From Ascidia mentula (lineage: Eukaryota; Chordata; Ascidiacea; Phlebobranchia; Ascidiidae), in contig OX387198.1 in NCBI GenBank assembly GCA_947561715.1, positions 11,408,001-11,472,000 on the forward strand: DNA of 64,000 bases, in the 5' to 3' direction. Position 1 is the stretch's first letter; each line of letters starts with the position of its first letter. Positions 28,028 through 40,646 of the stretch are shown here, piece after piece. The notes under the pieces are model-generated. The model was not told the origin of the DNA, ran no database searches, and saw nothing but the letters and a program-made list of their open reading frames with translations. Both the position numbers and the translations under genes were made by a program.

Positions 28028-28734
28028 TTACGCCTCTGGTTTTCGCTCTTCTTTGTGTATTTGTACAGCGGCAGATACCGCATATTTTAGTTTTTTAAGT
28101 GCGTTGTCAAATTCATTGGACACTTTGGAAATGTCGTTGCTCGATGGCTCCACCTCGCGCAAAGATTTTAAGTTGCACTGAACCGGCTTGATGTCGCCAA
28201 AGAACTCCTTCAGCGCTCGTCCCAATTCGGCTTGTACTCTTGTTGGGGGGCGATTGCTTGTGGCTCCAGACTCTTCTCCCAAGCTTGATAGTTTATCTGC
28301 AAAAAGGCGCGTAAGAAAAGCGCATATTGATCTGACTGAACAGATTTGTTACCTCCACAGGAAAGCGATTTTCTTATTTTCTTGTTCTCTTTTTTGAGAG
28401 CCTGGAAAGAAATAAAGTTCACGTTTTACTTTATGTTGACAGGTTGATGATGAATAACTTACGTTGCATTTCGTTTTAAGACTTCCGTTTGCTTTCAAAG
28501 TCTCCTGCAGCTTTTCTTTTAAATAGGCAACTTCTCTTTCCTTTAAATAAAAAAAATGTGTTCTGTTGCATTTCATTTTGACATCTAACAGACCTGTGCG
28601 CTACACGAAGTGTCTATTTTACATACCGCGTTTTCCAGGTATTGATGATGTGAATCCAGCATCGGGGAAGAGGGTACCGAAGAAAAGTCGCTGTCACTTA
28701 AAGCCATACCGCTGTCTCGGTCTGTAGCAGACAT
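28028..28734 (-). CDS. Small coiled-coil protein, family not recognised
   Basis: Four coding exons, 28734-28627, 28540-28463, 28401-28353 and 28296-28028, join in phase to give 167 residues. I do not recognise the family. The N-terminus is Ser/Asp-rich (MSATDRDSGMALSDSD). Residues about 33-80 form a Lys/Glu-rich heptad-like helix (EREVAYLKEKLQETLK, then ALKKENKKIRKSL). The C-terminal half contains GRALKEFFGDIKPV and a second predicted helix (NEFDNALKKLKYAV). There is no signal peptide or membrane segment. An acceptor-like TTTAG lies 14 bases upstream of the ATG. The gene converges on TSTD2, about 350 bp away, and shares strand with the downstream-lying kinesin. A small adaptor or cytoskeletal role would fit but is a guess. 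Confidence 0.75.
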
Positions 28735-28785
28735 CTCTCTACGTCCAGCTAAACAAGAATCGAATTCAAAACTTATAGTCTAACC

Positions 28786-28850
28786 CAGTGGTTCTCAAAC
28801 TTTCTGTCCTGGCAGACCCCTTTTGATGACATGAGAATAGTCGCGGACAG
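28786..28850 (+). repeat. hAT-type transposon end fragment
   Basis: CAGTGGTTCTCAAACTTTCT followed by CCTGGCAGACCCCTTTT has the usual layout of a hAT terminal inverted repeat and matches 7574-7640. No second end was located nearby. Confidence 0.5.
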
Positions 28851-28939
28851 GTTTTCGAAAATTTTGCTACTGCTGAGATTTATGTCTGGGTGTAAGAACA
28901 ATGCGTATTTGTTTGCAGTATAACACGGCTGTAAACTAC

Positions 28940-28945
28940 TTTAAT
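28940..28945 (-). terminator. Candidate poly(A) signal ATTAAA for the kinesin gene
   Basis: The minus strand reads ATTAAA 72 bp beyond the kinesin stop codon, a normal distance for a polyadenylation signal. Confidence 0.4.
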
Positions 28946-29016
28946 CATATGACGTGAGTATTTAGAGTTTGCCGGACCTTGTGATAAGTGTGCAATCATG
29001 TTGGGAAAAAAATAAA

Positions 29017-32000
29017 CTAGGTATTGAAAACATGACGTTGTACATTGTGGAACGAATTTAAAAAGGGACACAAGTACCAGTACGTTAGTTCTGCCAGTAA
29101 GATTGTTCCCTTGCATTTTACCGAAAATACTTTCCTAACGAAGTCAACGAAATCAGTACCTTGCAAACCCCAGAGTTCAACAACCAGCGCGCAATCTTCA
29201 AGGTATTTGAGGAAGGAATCGTCAACTTTGGCTACGGAGAGTTGTTGAGTGTAGTTTAGTTTAGGGTTCAACGTGCACCAGTGGATTGCGGTTTGTTGTT
29301 CCGGGCGTTGATTGTAGAATGAGTATCTGTCAAGTTATCAATTTATAGCCTAAATTAGCGTTACCTTAAGTGCGTATAAGACGTTCGCCAACTTACTTTA
29401 GCATGGCTCCACGGGTGCTGTTTTCTTTTATCCATCTAAGTCCAAAACATTGCTGGAAAGTGATTTTACAGCTGAAAGACTTTCCAAGCAATTCACTGGG
29501 ATCTTGCACAATCGCTTTGTCCCCGAGCAACCTGGAAACCATAACTGTGATTAAATACGTATTCAGGTGCTCCTTAGAGTTAAATCACCATCAAAGACAT
29601 GTGGATAATGTAAGCTCGCAATGCCCAAGTCTAAATACAAATGTACCTATCTAACAATATTCATCACACAGCAATAAATTATTCTGCCGTGCCTAATCTA
29701 ATATGTATGGTATATTGAAACCATTGCTCATAGTTTGCTTTGTGACGTAAAAGGCGGGTTTGTGTTCCAGAATTGGGAGTAGGGTTATTATAAATCGCTT
29801 CGCCCGGTGGCCCGGACTACATGAAAACTGTGTGCTGTGTGGTCGCGTAGCTGAATGTAACATTATTTGAGAAAAGGAGGACATTTTGGATTTGGTAAGT
29901 TTGTTTTATGTATGTTTAAAAAACACCATTATCTTAAATGGAATAAAGTATTTTGGATATACGTATGAAAGCGGTGATAATTGATAAATATTGTAGCCTA
30001 CTTACTGTCCGTTTTCTTCGCATGGTGCAATGTGCAATTGTATCATACCCTCTTCTTCGCTATAGTAGTTGTAAAAGGTGGCTTGCTCTTCAATGTCCAG
30101 ACAATGACCCAAACCACATAACCACACGTAGGCACTGCAAAACAGTCAAATCTTTAACAAAAAATGGTACATGCTTAAGATGGCCAAATGCTTTATAACC
30201 GTAGCCTGTTTACTCAGTTGTTTTCAAACACGTTTTTTTCTGTTTTAATCTACCAGCCAAGATAGATGTCTTCAATCGGGTCCCAAAATGGATCGTCCTC
30301 GTTCGTGAGGCTGTCCAAACATCTTTGATTTTGTTGGTATTTCATGTAAAGTTCTTCGATTAAATACCGTCTGTTGTTAAATTTGGTTTTCGTCCAAATC
30401 CACACTTGGTTTGTGACCTTTCAAAAAATCAGTAAACGTAGAAGATATTTATTTAAGTTTAATGATATATTTATATACTGATCGAGACCGAGTTAGGTCC
30501 TCTAGTCTACACTGCTGTGCTGTGGTATGCCTATTTAAATTTAGTGAATGGCAAATGCCCTTTTAATTCTACAAAGAATTCCACACTGTCACACATAACA
30601 TTTGTACAATCGCTCGTAAAAATAAAATCACCTTATTTGTAACTTTAACGATAATTTCTTTGGGAAGTCCACGTCCAGCTTCGTCGTTTGTGGCCAGGTT
30701 TTTCACGAGTAAAGTGAACTCGACCTCTCGAGCCATTTCCTCGCTCATAGCGTTTAGTCCCGACACCACAGGCATGAGTTCAATGTACTCGGTGTACACT
30801 TGTCTGAACATCGCCTGTATAAAAAGGAAGGGTGTTATATTTGGTGTTTGTTGTTAAACATATCCTTTCGAGTGTTAAGTAAACTATGAGACGTGTATGT
30901 GTATGCGACACGTCTCTTGTTAAAACTCCTATCACATTTTGTTGAATAACGTACATTTGAAATTTGTATACTTTGCTGTCGATAATTAAGAAAAATCAAA
31001 TTTGTTTGCCGAGGGCTTAAATGTCTCGTTTTTGTTCTTTATCACATTTTCACACCTTGGAATCCTCGTTATTGCCGTTTACTCTGTCAGGAGCTAACTT
31101 CCCAGCAATCTCTCTCTGAAAAAACTCGAAGTTGTATCGCTTTGCCACCGACGGCTCCTTGAGTCGCCCTTGTGGAAACCCCATGTAGAGAAATAGGGCG
31201 TTCGATCCGATCTTTAGCCTATCCTAAACAACAGTTAACATGTTTTAAACTTCAATCATCTTTACTACACGTATATTATATAAGTAGATTAGTTACCCCG
31301 TGGACGAGAGATTTTGATCTGTTGAGCGTTTCGCCATTGACGGTAACCTGTGACCTCGAAAGAGGCTTGAGCTTGACTTTGTCACCTTCACTCAACAACG
31401 AACAATGCTCGTCGAAAATTCTGGATAAGAGACGTTGGTTTTAAATTTAGATAAGCCATAAAGGTTTTACGTTTTTAGGAGAAGTATAGTATACCTACCC
31501 GAGGCCTTGAACAACAATGCGTTTCTGCTGCCCTTCGTTTGAACTTTGACAGCGACCAATCACCGTACTGCCTTCCCTGATGATATGCTTGATAACTCCG
31601 CTTAGCTGAGGATCTTCGTTCACATTCTGTACATTAATTCGATACCAATGATTTCCAGTGCATAGGTTTTTTTACATTAGAATTAAAATTACGGGCATAT
31701 AAGCAAGTCAAGTTCAATCCATATACTATGTTGTAATTAAATTTCATTAGAATCAGAATAGCATCAATTTATTCACCAAGATTGACACGTTTTTTTACTG
31801 TACAATTCGCTTGTGTTTGTGAAACCGTGCCGTTGGACAATGAACCAATTGTTGCAAAACCGAAACTTAGATTAAAACTAGAAGTACCGACATTTTGCTC
31901 TAATTCGCCAAACTAGAGAAACCTGGAATTATCAAGTTGTCCAAGTCTGGTTCAGTCTATACCTGGAGGTATGGGTAGATTTCGTAAACGTTTTCGACTG

Positions 32001-35000
32001 GTTCTGTTCGTTTTTGTTCCGCCTCCCACTCTTTGCGTGCTTGCTCGAGTTTTTGCTCCCAGGAGAGGGACATTTCCCTCATCTGCAGCTCGTTTTGTGC
32101 AATCAGCTCCTTTATGTCTTCTAAGAGTAAAATAATAAAATAGACGTAAATCGTTATAGCTGTTCCATGGCGAGGTAAATGCCAGTTTTACTTTTTAACT
32201 GCACAATGCTGGCACTGTGGGCAACTTTTCCACTGAAAACTCAATCAATAATGCAACATGTTTTTTTTTAAGTATTACTCTATTAATGCACAATTGTATA
32301 CCGTTGTTTATGCTGCTTCCGTTTTTCGAGTGACCGGAAAGCATTTTCAATAGTCTCGCGTTCTCCTCTTTAAGTTCCCGAATTAGTTTATCTGTGGGAC
32401 TTTCGTTCACAATTGCTTTGTTCTTAATCTTTTTGGCGCGATTCGCGTACCGAAGCGTGGACAACGTCTCCTCGTAATTGACATCGGCTGGGCTCAGAGC
32501 GGCAATCTACAACAATGTAAATTTGATTACCAGAATTGTGTTTCCAGTTGTAACCACTGTTCATCCAACGAAAACACATTTGTGTTTGAAGTTGGCTGTA
32601 TGGTAAGTGTAAGAATATCGGATTAAATATGTAAAACAGAAATGCTGTGAAAATGAAAGCCAAAGCTAAAATGCTGTTAATCATTAGTAAACGTTTCGAA
32701 CACTAACTGGGTTCATCATCAGCAAGAAATGCTGTATTTAACTGCAAGCTTAGTCGTTTCAGTGTGTAACAATATGTTCATTTATTGACAGAAGCATTTT
32801 CGTTTTTATAAAATTCACTTCCCAACACCACAGTGTGAGAATATAATATATTACCAAAAAACTCTGTTACCCAAAAAACCGTTTCTAAAACATTGTAATT
32901 GCAAGGGTTAAGTATTGGATGACAGGCTACGGCCACGATTTAGTATCGTGACAGAACGCTATGTAGTCTTTACCATGACGGTTTTGCTGTTTCCGCCCAA
33001 AGCTGACTTGAGCAGTTTCGTGAGCACAGAATCCCTGTATGGCACGTGCACACCTTGACTGCCTGACGCGAGAGCCTCGATCACCGAGCCAAGATTAAGT
33101 AAACTTTTATTGATTGCCGACCCTTCCTTGAGTCGGTCTCCTGCGTGACAAAACGGTTGCTTGAGAGAGGATTGGGGTGATTTAGTTTCCCAGTAAAGCA
33201 GAATAAACACTGGGTCGGTCGAAAAGGTGAACAAGTTTATTGGTTTTTGAGTATCTTGTTTGAGTACCCGTTGTGTCATATATCCAACACGCTTTTTAAT
33301 GATGCTTATAAACCAACTTGGCCGACTTAACCTTTAACCGCCGTCGTTTAATTTATCGTGGACACTTTTTGAGGGTAGGCCTCAATAAACAGTAACTATT
33401 AATATCACTATCAGAATTCATGGATTCAAATGAGACAAGTCACGACCCTTTTAACAAACTAAACGTAGGTCAATGTGGCAGGTTAGCATATATCTATGCG
33501 ACGACAGACCAAGAGGGGTTCATAATGTATGATGCGTACCAACGGCGCCAGTGGAGTTCGCTCGTTCACTCCCTGCAAGGTCGACTAAATTGATTTCACT
33601 CGTCTTCGTTGTGCTTTGTCCAGCCGCGTTGTTGAAAATCTTCACAAAATATTTTAAAATTTTGTCGCAGTTCTCGGCGTTGCCACATTTGTCAACGTAA
33701 AGTCAATAGCACGGTATCCAGTATAAGGTTTTTGCGCAAGTAATTCGGTTTTATTATCCGTGTCTGTTGTACATCGTTGGTAGTTTTAATTGTAGCTCAA
33801 GTGGTATTCTCTAATGGATCCAAGAATATTTACCTGGGAAAACTTTATGGTTATAACCATATGGGAACGACTGCTGGTTGCGTTCATGTTGGTCGCGGCG
33901 GTCGATCTGTTGACTGCTCCAATTTGCATGAGACGTTCTATCGTGGCGTAGTTTCTGCACGGGTGTTGACTCAATCCTTCCACGTAAAACGCGTCTGAGC
34001 CTCTTTGTCGAACCTTTTATAAAACGCCTCACGGTTTTGGAACATGATGGTGTTTTCAAGTCATAAGTGTTAGTTTAACGGAGGAGAACGACATCGCCAC
34101 CAACACTACTGCATTACTTAAAGCACACTTTTAACAAAGATTGTCACGCGATCGTTCTTCTTACGTTCAAAGTTCCCGACCCTTGTCGCTGTGTTTTGTG
34201 GGCGAGCAGATCGCGAGTTTGTTCGTTGTAGATTTCAAGGATACTGAAGGTCACCTGTAAGGTATATGCATACACTCAATGCTTTTATGCGGCCACAATA
34301 TCTTTTTTGACGGTAATAGTTTGACGTTAATAGATCAGAAAACCATACAAATTCGCCGCAAACTGACGTACTGTGGCGTGCTTGCTCGCCAGAATTTTTA
34401 CATTGAGTTAACACCATTTCATAGTTGCTATTGAGAGACCTAAACTACTTTCAGGACGAAAGCTTTATTGCTTGTAAAATTTTAATAGTTCGGATGGCAT
34501 CACTACTTCTCTTCGGCGAAAATTTAAATGAGATCCAATAAATTTAACCGGAGAATTCTGAACGGATATAAAATCAGCCGTCTGTTTCAGAAGTTTCACA
34601 CTACACTAACTACACGGTCGGGTGGTACAACGATTCATATATTTTTACTTCATTGATATTACTTGCAGCTCTTTAGCATTCGATGCTTGGCTCTCAATGG
34701 CCTTAAATAAGTGGCCACACGCTTGCGGAACGATGCCTTGGTTGACGGCATCTCCGATCATGGAGTAACTTTTACCGCTGCCAGTCTGCCCGTAAGCAAA
34801 AAGCGTGGCGTTGTAACCGTTCCAGGCATTGTTAAGCACATCTTGTCCAAGTTCTTCAAATACTTTGTTCTGAAAATGTTTCAGTTGTTATTTTGGAAAC
34901 TTACAATATTCATACTAAAGTAATTATGCATATATTCGTATTTTAGTAGTTTTTTACGCGGAACCATGAGGTAAAAAAAAACTACTCACGTCAAAATGTA

Positions 35001-38000
35001 TTGGATCCCTAGTTTAACTTCATTTTGCGCTTGAGAGGTTTGCAACTAACCCATTTGAGCGTAATTGTATCCTTTATTGACTTATTTATTTGCGACTTGA
35101 TACTTCAATGCAATATCCCAGTAATGGGAGCTCGGCACCCTTGGAATAATAACATTTTCACAAAAGGTTTGCGCGCGTTTTGTTGATACAAACAGCGTTA
35201 TTCAATGCCTGATCTCTTTGAGGGAGATATGTGTACTAACCTGGTCAACGTACGGACTGTAAGCAGTTTCCCCAATTAGTCGACCATTATCCAATTCCCT
35301 GTAGCCATCGTGCGACCAGTAGGACCGATCGAAAGTAAAGTCTTTCGTGTCGTTATTCTTCGGGTTGGTTATGGAAGTTGTGTTGCCTCGCATAGAAATG
35401 ACGCATCGCGCGCCAAGATCTTTTTCCCGCTGCGAAAAAATTCAAGGTTGAAATTTATTGCAAAATACTTTATTTTGTGCCAAAATTTTATTGTGGCCCT
35501 ATGTCTAATTAGTCAGAGCTTAGGCCTTTTTGTGTATTTTAATAACCACACCCTTATATTTATTATGTTGAAGGTTGGCACGTCCTATGTGGTTGATTTT
35601 ATTGTAGTCACACAAATTTGACCGAAAACGCAACTCATGTCATTGTTGTTGCTGGGAAGCACGTTGTCAGCAAAATCAATAGTTCGGTGTTACAAGAAAT
35701 GAATCACAGTAATTCTACCGAAGTGGGGGTGACAGCCACTTGAAAAAAAAACGCACATGGCAATTCTCATGGCGAGTACAATCCAACGGAAAGTTTATTG
35801 TTGTGATAGTGACGTCATCCAAATATAAACTGTCGCTGAGTTACGTTTGTAAGATTATATGCGTCATTGAATGCCGACGGAATCACGTTTCTAAATTTCC
35901 ATCCATGCTTCGCTACAGCTGCGATCTGTGTAAGATGATAACACTACACAATAAAACCATCTAGTGTGTGAGTGACAAGACTGCGCGCGTATCAGCTGGT
36001 TGAACTATGGACCGCTTTTATAAAATAGTGGGAAAGTTCCGAAGCTTCGTGGGGTTCATATAGGCTAAACAAAGCTCCATAAGTTGTGAAGTAACAATAT
36101 ATCTCTAACCAAGCCGAAGTTCTTTTGTGGGTTGAAATAATACGGTGACAACAGGACTTTGGCGTCAATTTCAAACTGCAGCATGAATGCCTTTTATACC
36201 CAGCTTGAATCCATATCATATTTTTCACCAACCTATATAGTCGTAAGTTCACGTTCTTTGGATAAAATTGTCTATTTGTTTGTGGTTGACAGTAACAAGT
36301 CCAGGCCAACGCCCGAAACTATTTAAACAACCAAGTCTTGACAGCGTCTTAATGTTTCATTGCAATTGCGTATCGCAGCCTAAATATACATCCCGAAACA
36401 CGAGCGACTAATCCGGGGCCGTTGGGCCACTTGAAAGGGGTAAAGTGCTCATGTGGAGAGTACGAAAGCCACATGTAACAGCGCAAAGTCAAGTGGGGAC
36501 GATTTACGGCGATCCATATCCGCCTTCCAATCCAAACAACCCGATACCAGCGCACGGGGGGCGTCTGATGTCGCCAGATAAAGTGGAAGGCAAAAAAACT
36601 CTTGTTGCCCAAGTTGGGCTGACAGATGCAGAATACACTTCAGAGTATGATATAAAACAAATATACTATAAAGTTACATGAGGAAGCTGTTGGCAAAACA
36701 CGACAAATTACACAAAACTAGGAACCATGGTTAACCATCCCTGCAGGGAATATTTTTGATTCTCACGATTCCGGAAAAACGAAATGTGACGTCATTGTGC
36801 ACAGCGCCTTCAAGATAATTTGTTACACGACAATGTGTCAAACACCCTTCCACATAAAACGTATTTCCGCGCTTTACAACGTTATTATGTAACAGCGTGA
36901 TTCCTTTGCGGGTGGTGCACATAAAAAGACACTTTCTGTTTCCAGAGGCCTTTATGTCCAACCAGCTATCTTTGTAACGAAAACGTGTTGCCTCCATGTT
37001 TTGTCAAATTCCGTTGTGTCTGGACACATCTTTGGATATCGTCCTTCCTGCCAGGAAGGTATACACGACAGGACGAATTTTCTTGTAAATGTAACGAGGA
37101 GTTACTACATAACATACAATATCGCTCTTCAAACGAGCTGTTTAATTCATAATTGGGATCGTGTCGAGAAGTAGCTTGAACGATTAACGGCAAACCGGAC
37201 GGGGGTCATTAATATATTGGGCCCTGTTTGCTTTGTAAGCTTGCGTTCTTGCTCGTTCGCTGATCGTATAAATTGCCCACTGTGTTGTGTTTGCGTTTGT
37301 AGGTTGATAAACGCGTCAAGCGCGCGAAGCACTCCCTGCTGAAGCCGGATCCGATTCCACGCCAGTATTAACATACTGCTCCTTAAATAAACCCTAACTT
37401 GAAAATTTGCTTTGGGTGGTGGACAATAGACTCCCGTTTAGAGGTGGTCGCTATGGTTCTTCAGCGAACTTGTGTTTGTACTTCCAAAAATAACCTATTA
37501 GGTCAGCTACGCTCGCAACTTAGTTAGAACATATGTTTACTATTAAAGCTCTTACCAGTATCGTTAGTGTGGGGTTAGCAATGACGTATATACCTAATAG
37601 GCTATATGTGGGCGTTGTGTGTGAGAATGCTCCTCAAATTTTGTAAATAAGAATAAAATATATATTTTTGCGTTAATTTCAATCGAAAAGCTGTGGCGTC
37701 GTTAAACTCATCCCGGTTCATTAGTTTTATGGCATCCGCTATCTCAGGGGAAGGGAATTTCCACCCGTTCTTATTCCCCAGTCATAAAAAGACTTAAATT
37801 GAAGTAAATCTACATTCTTCGAACATGACTAAAACTACCACAGGAAGTAGCGATGAGGTAACCTGCCTCCGGTCTAGTTAACCTACGTATGACGTCACTT
37901 CACGATTTTATGCCATGTGTATTCAACCTAGCGTTATTGGATGTTTGGAAAACGATAAGGGAAGGTGATTGTCACTGCTATTTTTGACGACTGTTATTTT

Positions 38001-38969
38001 TCGATAATAAACAGTTTTCATAATAACGTTCACAAGTCGTCAGGTCTGCTTCGTGCCTTGGGAGTCAAAAAGTAAAAACTTGTAACATGTTGCCCGGTAT
38101 TTCCACCAATGCTTCAAAGCGAATAATCAAGAGAGACAAACCTCGCTTGAAATTGGGCCACGACCCGCTGTGTTTATCACTTCGACAAATTCCCCACAGC
38201 ACAATGGGGAGTTGGTATTTGCGCTAACAAGGGCCGTCGGCCGTTGTTGCGTATAGTGTTGCCGACGCTCTTGTTTTTGAGGATTCGATGGAGTTTCAGT
38301 TTTGCTTCCTAATCAGAATCCTCGCTTGTAGAGGAGGGTACTTGACTTTCATGTTAGGGTGCTGGTGTGTGAATTGGGTTACTTATCGCTTTTTGCCGAA
38401 AAGCGAGAACTTATTTTGAAAAAGGATTTTCGAAATGAATCTACATATACCAATAACCAAGAAGTGCATAACAAGTAGAAATGCTAGTTTTTCGCGTACA
38501 GCCACAGCATGGTCGCTTTGCAAAGCACTAGTGTAAGATTGGTAACATTAAGCTTTTCCTAATATTCAACAATTTGTAGCCTTGTTAAAATGCAATAAAA
38601 GCCCGACTACCCTCGTTTTATCCTTCGCAAAGCGGTATTTTAAACCAAAACATCGTTTAAACCCGCAAAAACATATGGCACCACCGAAATTCCAAAACTA
38701 CGCCGCTGGTCGAGTTGCAAGGACGTCCCAAAATATAGCAAATTCCTCAAAAAAAGATACAGCAATAAAGCAAAGGTTCACCAATCGTTTCGATTTTCGC
38801 GGAACCTGTTTTTTTTGTTTCAAATACCTGCCTGTATTTCCATTAATCTTAAAGATAACTGTTAGTGGCACCCATAATGTCACAACTTCAGGGCTTTTAA
38901 CATTCTTACCTGGTTGTAAGGTCGCACGCGCACGGCAACTTTAATGCTCTCGCTTCCACCGCTTGGCAT
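29017..38969 (-). CDS. Kinesin-3 family motor with FHA domain, KIF28/KLP-6-like
   Basis: This is a plus-end microtubule motor of the kinesin-3 class. Coding exons are 38969-38910, 35429-35241, 34869-34663, 34254-34165, 34013-33834, 33639-33540, 33140-32974, 32506-32302, 32120-31963, 31626-31499, 31420-31297, 31223-31056, 30814-30632, 30417-30254, 29531-29397 and 29326-29017, giving 855 residues. The motor (about 7-365) has [10 protein letters not shown]-loop GQTGSGKS (110-117), switch I NATSSRSH (226-233) and switch II DLAGSE (262-267). A neck coil and an FHA-like domain (about 453-560) follow. YWSHDGY near residue 50 and the total length fit KIF28/KLP-6, which lack the PH domain of KIF1 proteins; KLP-6 acts in cilia of male worm neurons. 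The last exon is assumed to read to the stop at 29017; an extra 3' exon is possible. Intron 1 is 3.5 kb. Confidence 0.9.
32690..32726 (-). ncRNA. Hammerhead-ribozyme-like motif in a kinesin intron
   Basis: On the minus strand, which is the kinesin sense strand, CTGATGA (32722-32716) is followed by GAAC, a loop, GTTC, then GAAAC. This matches the hammerhead core order CUGAUGA, stem II, GAAA, with a 4-bp stem II. Such motifs are known in Penelope-like and other repeats in animals. Stems I and III were not established, so activity is unknown. Confidence 0.35.
36850..36895 (-). pseudogene. Possible decayed copy of kinesin coding exon 5 inside intron 1
   Basis: The minus strand encodes [12 protein letters not shown], which resembles [13 protein letters not shown] at the start of coding exon 5 (34013-33834). 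A block of about 15 bp, TTTTAYGTGGAAGG, is almost identical. Similarity fades after this point. It is short, so chance cannot be excluded. Confidence 0.25.
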
Positions 38970-40210
38970 CTTGAACCTAATTCTTTTAATACTGATACTG
39001 CGCTTGCGTAACTTTACCGGCGCAGCATAATAGGCGGCTTGGCATAAATAAAGTCAACTGTTTCGTCATTAGTGGCACGTCCAATTGCACCTTATCTCTG
39101 GGTTGTTTGCGCGGGCGAAATTGAAAATACGAGAGCTTTTGTCGCGCGGAAAGAAGGCGAACACCACCGTGCCCTTTTTTATCAAGTAAAGAATTCTTCA
39201 TCCGATGGGATGACCACAATACTGGTTGGATTATATGTAGTGTTAAATTACCTGTAGCGCTAATTAAATCAACCACACAGAAAAGGCCGAAAAGGGTCAA
39301 TATGTCGACTTTGTTGAATATTGCCAACATTGTTATTATTTATTCACTGAAATACTGCTACTCCTCACATATACTGACAATAGAAATATACGACAATTGG
39401 TCCTTACCAAGGTATCTTGTGTTTAACGTATGATTTCTACAAATTAAATCAAAGGTATGATGCAGACGTAGATTTAACTACAGCCATATGTTGGGCATGC
39501 TTTTGACACCAGCGATCATTTTGCAGTGCATATCCCGGCCAATGAATAGCTTATAGGCTACTGTTATGTTGAGCGTCCATTTTCGGTTCCCCTTCTATTT
39601 CGCATGTTTTTATTTAGCTTTCGTTTTCCGTGTGATAATACGACAAAGAAAATAAATCACTGATTGATTGCTGACTATAATAGGCTAACACCTACAGTTA
39701 TTGTGTGCAAAGGAGAAAGTACCCGTGCTTCTTTGTTTTTTATGTACAGATATTAGGCGTAGGATTACTTGCCAAAGGCATGCTTTCGCATCGAAAACTA
39801 ATCTATAAAGATGCTTCACCCTGCTACTTAGATCAGCGTAGTGTAACTCCACACGATACACAAACAAACATCCCATTTTTAAAATATATAAGTTCACACT
39901 AATTATACGATCTTACCTGGTTCAAAAGCCGTGAGCGTTGATTATTATTTTACATATCGTGGTCAATTTTTTTTTTTTTTTAAGACACCAGTACGCCTTT
40001 GAAAAACTTTACATGTATTGGGGTATAAGAACTAGTTGAACGGCAATCCAATCTACCTTTTCTTTCGGTTCAACGCAATAAACTTCCTAAAGGTTCACAC
40101 TTTCCTACGATAATTTTATTGCGTTGCTGCCAGCAGACATATTGTAATTTCTAAAACTCGATCCGTTTGACACAATTAAATGTAAGGTTCGATTTAAATT
40201 TACTGGCGCC

Positions 40211-40250
40211 CTGATGAAGTCTCGCTGGTTAATAGTTGAAACGTCGGCAA
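40211..40250 (+). ncRNA. Degenerate hammerhead-like motif
   Basis: CTGATGA at 40211-40217 is followed 20 bases later by GAAACGTC (40238-40245). The CTGATGAAGTCTCGCTGG and GAAACGTCGG layout recurs at ends of animal retroelements and derives from a hammerhead core. Here stem II pairs poorly (AGUC against AGUU), so this copy is probably inactive. Confidence 0.35.
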
Positions 40251-40280
40251 GGGTTTTAAATTGCTCCTGAAGGACGGATA

Positions 40281-40286
40281 TTTATT
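40281..40286 (-). terminator. Candidate poly(A) signal AATAAA for NUSAP1
   Basis: The minus strand reads AATAAA about 360 bp beyond the NUSAP1 stop codon. Confidence 0.4.
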
Positions 40287-40646
40287 AAAAATAATTTGTT
40301 TGTCTGCTTCAAACAATTTTGCAAAGAACCCCACACAGCACTCAAATCACCACAAAGGCTTTCGAGAAAACTGTTTATGTACAAAGCTGAGCGGTTTTAC
40401 AACAAACACAAGGAGATGAAGAAAAACATACGGCACCCAACAATTGGTATACTGCAAATATGTAGGCAGTGTTTGCCGCAACAAGACAGTGCAGCCCTTT
40501 AAAAAGCAGCGCATTCGGCGCTTGTGAAAGAAGGTTTAAAATGGTATGTACAACATGCACGGTAAAAGGCAAGCCTGTAAAATTCAACGTAAAATTGGAG
40601 TACTTTTCTTTCGATAGCATGTCAAATGTATGGCGGTGTATGGTGA

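Larger units (their letters stand above)
38970..40646. other. Spacer between NUSAP1 3' end and kinesin start
   Basis: About 1.7 kb with no recognised gene. It holds the presumed kinesin promoter on the left, a 15-base poly-T run at 39967-39981, a hammerhead-like motif (40211-40242) and the NUSAP1 3' untranslated region. Confidence 0.55.

Noticed and set aside
36445-36681. 78-residue plus-strand open frame in the kinesin intron
   Set aside because: It lies within an intron of the opposite-strand gene and shows no recognisable domain.
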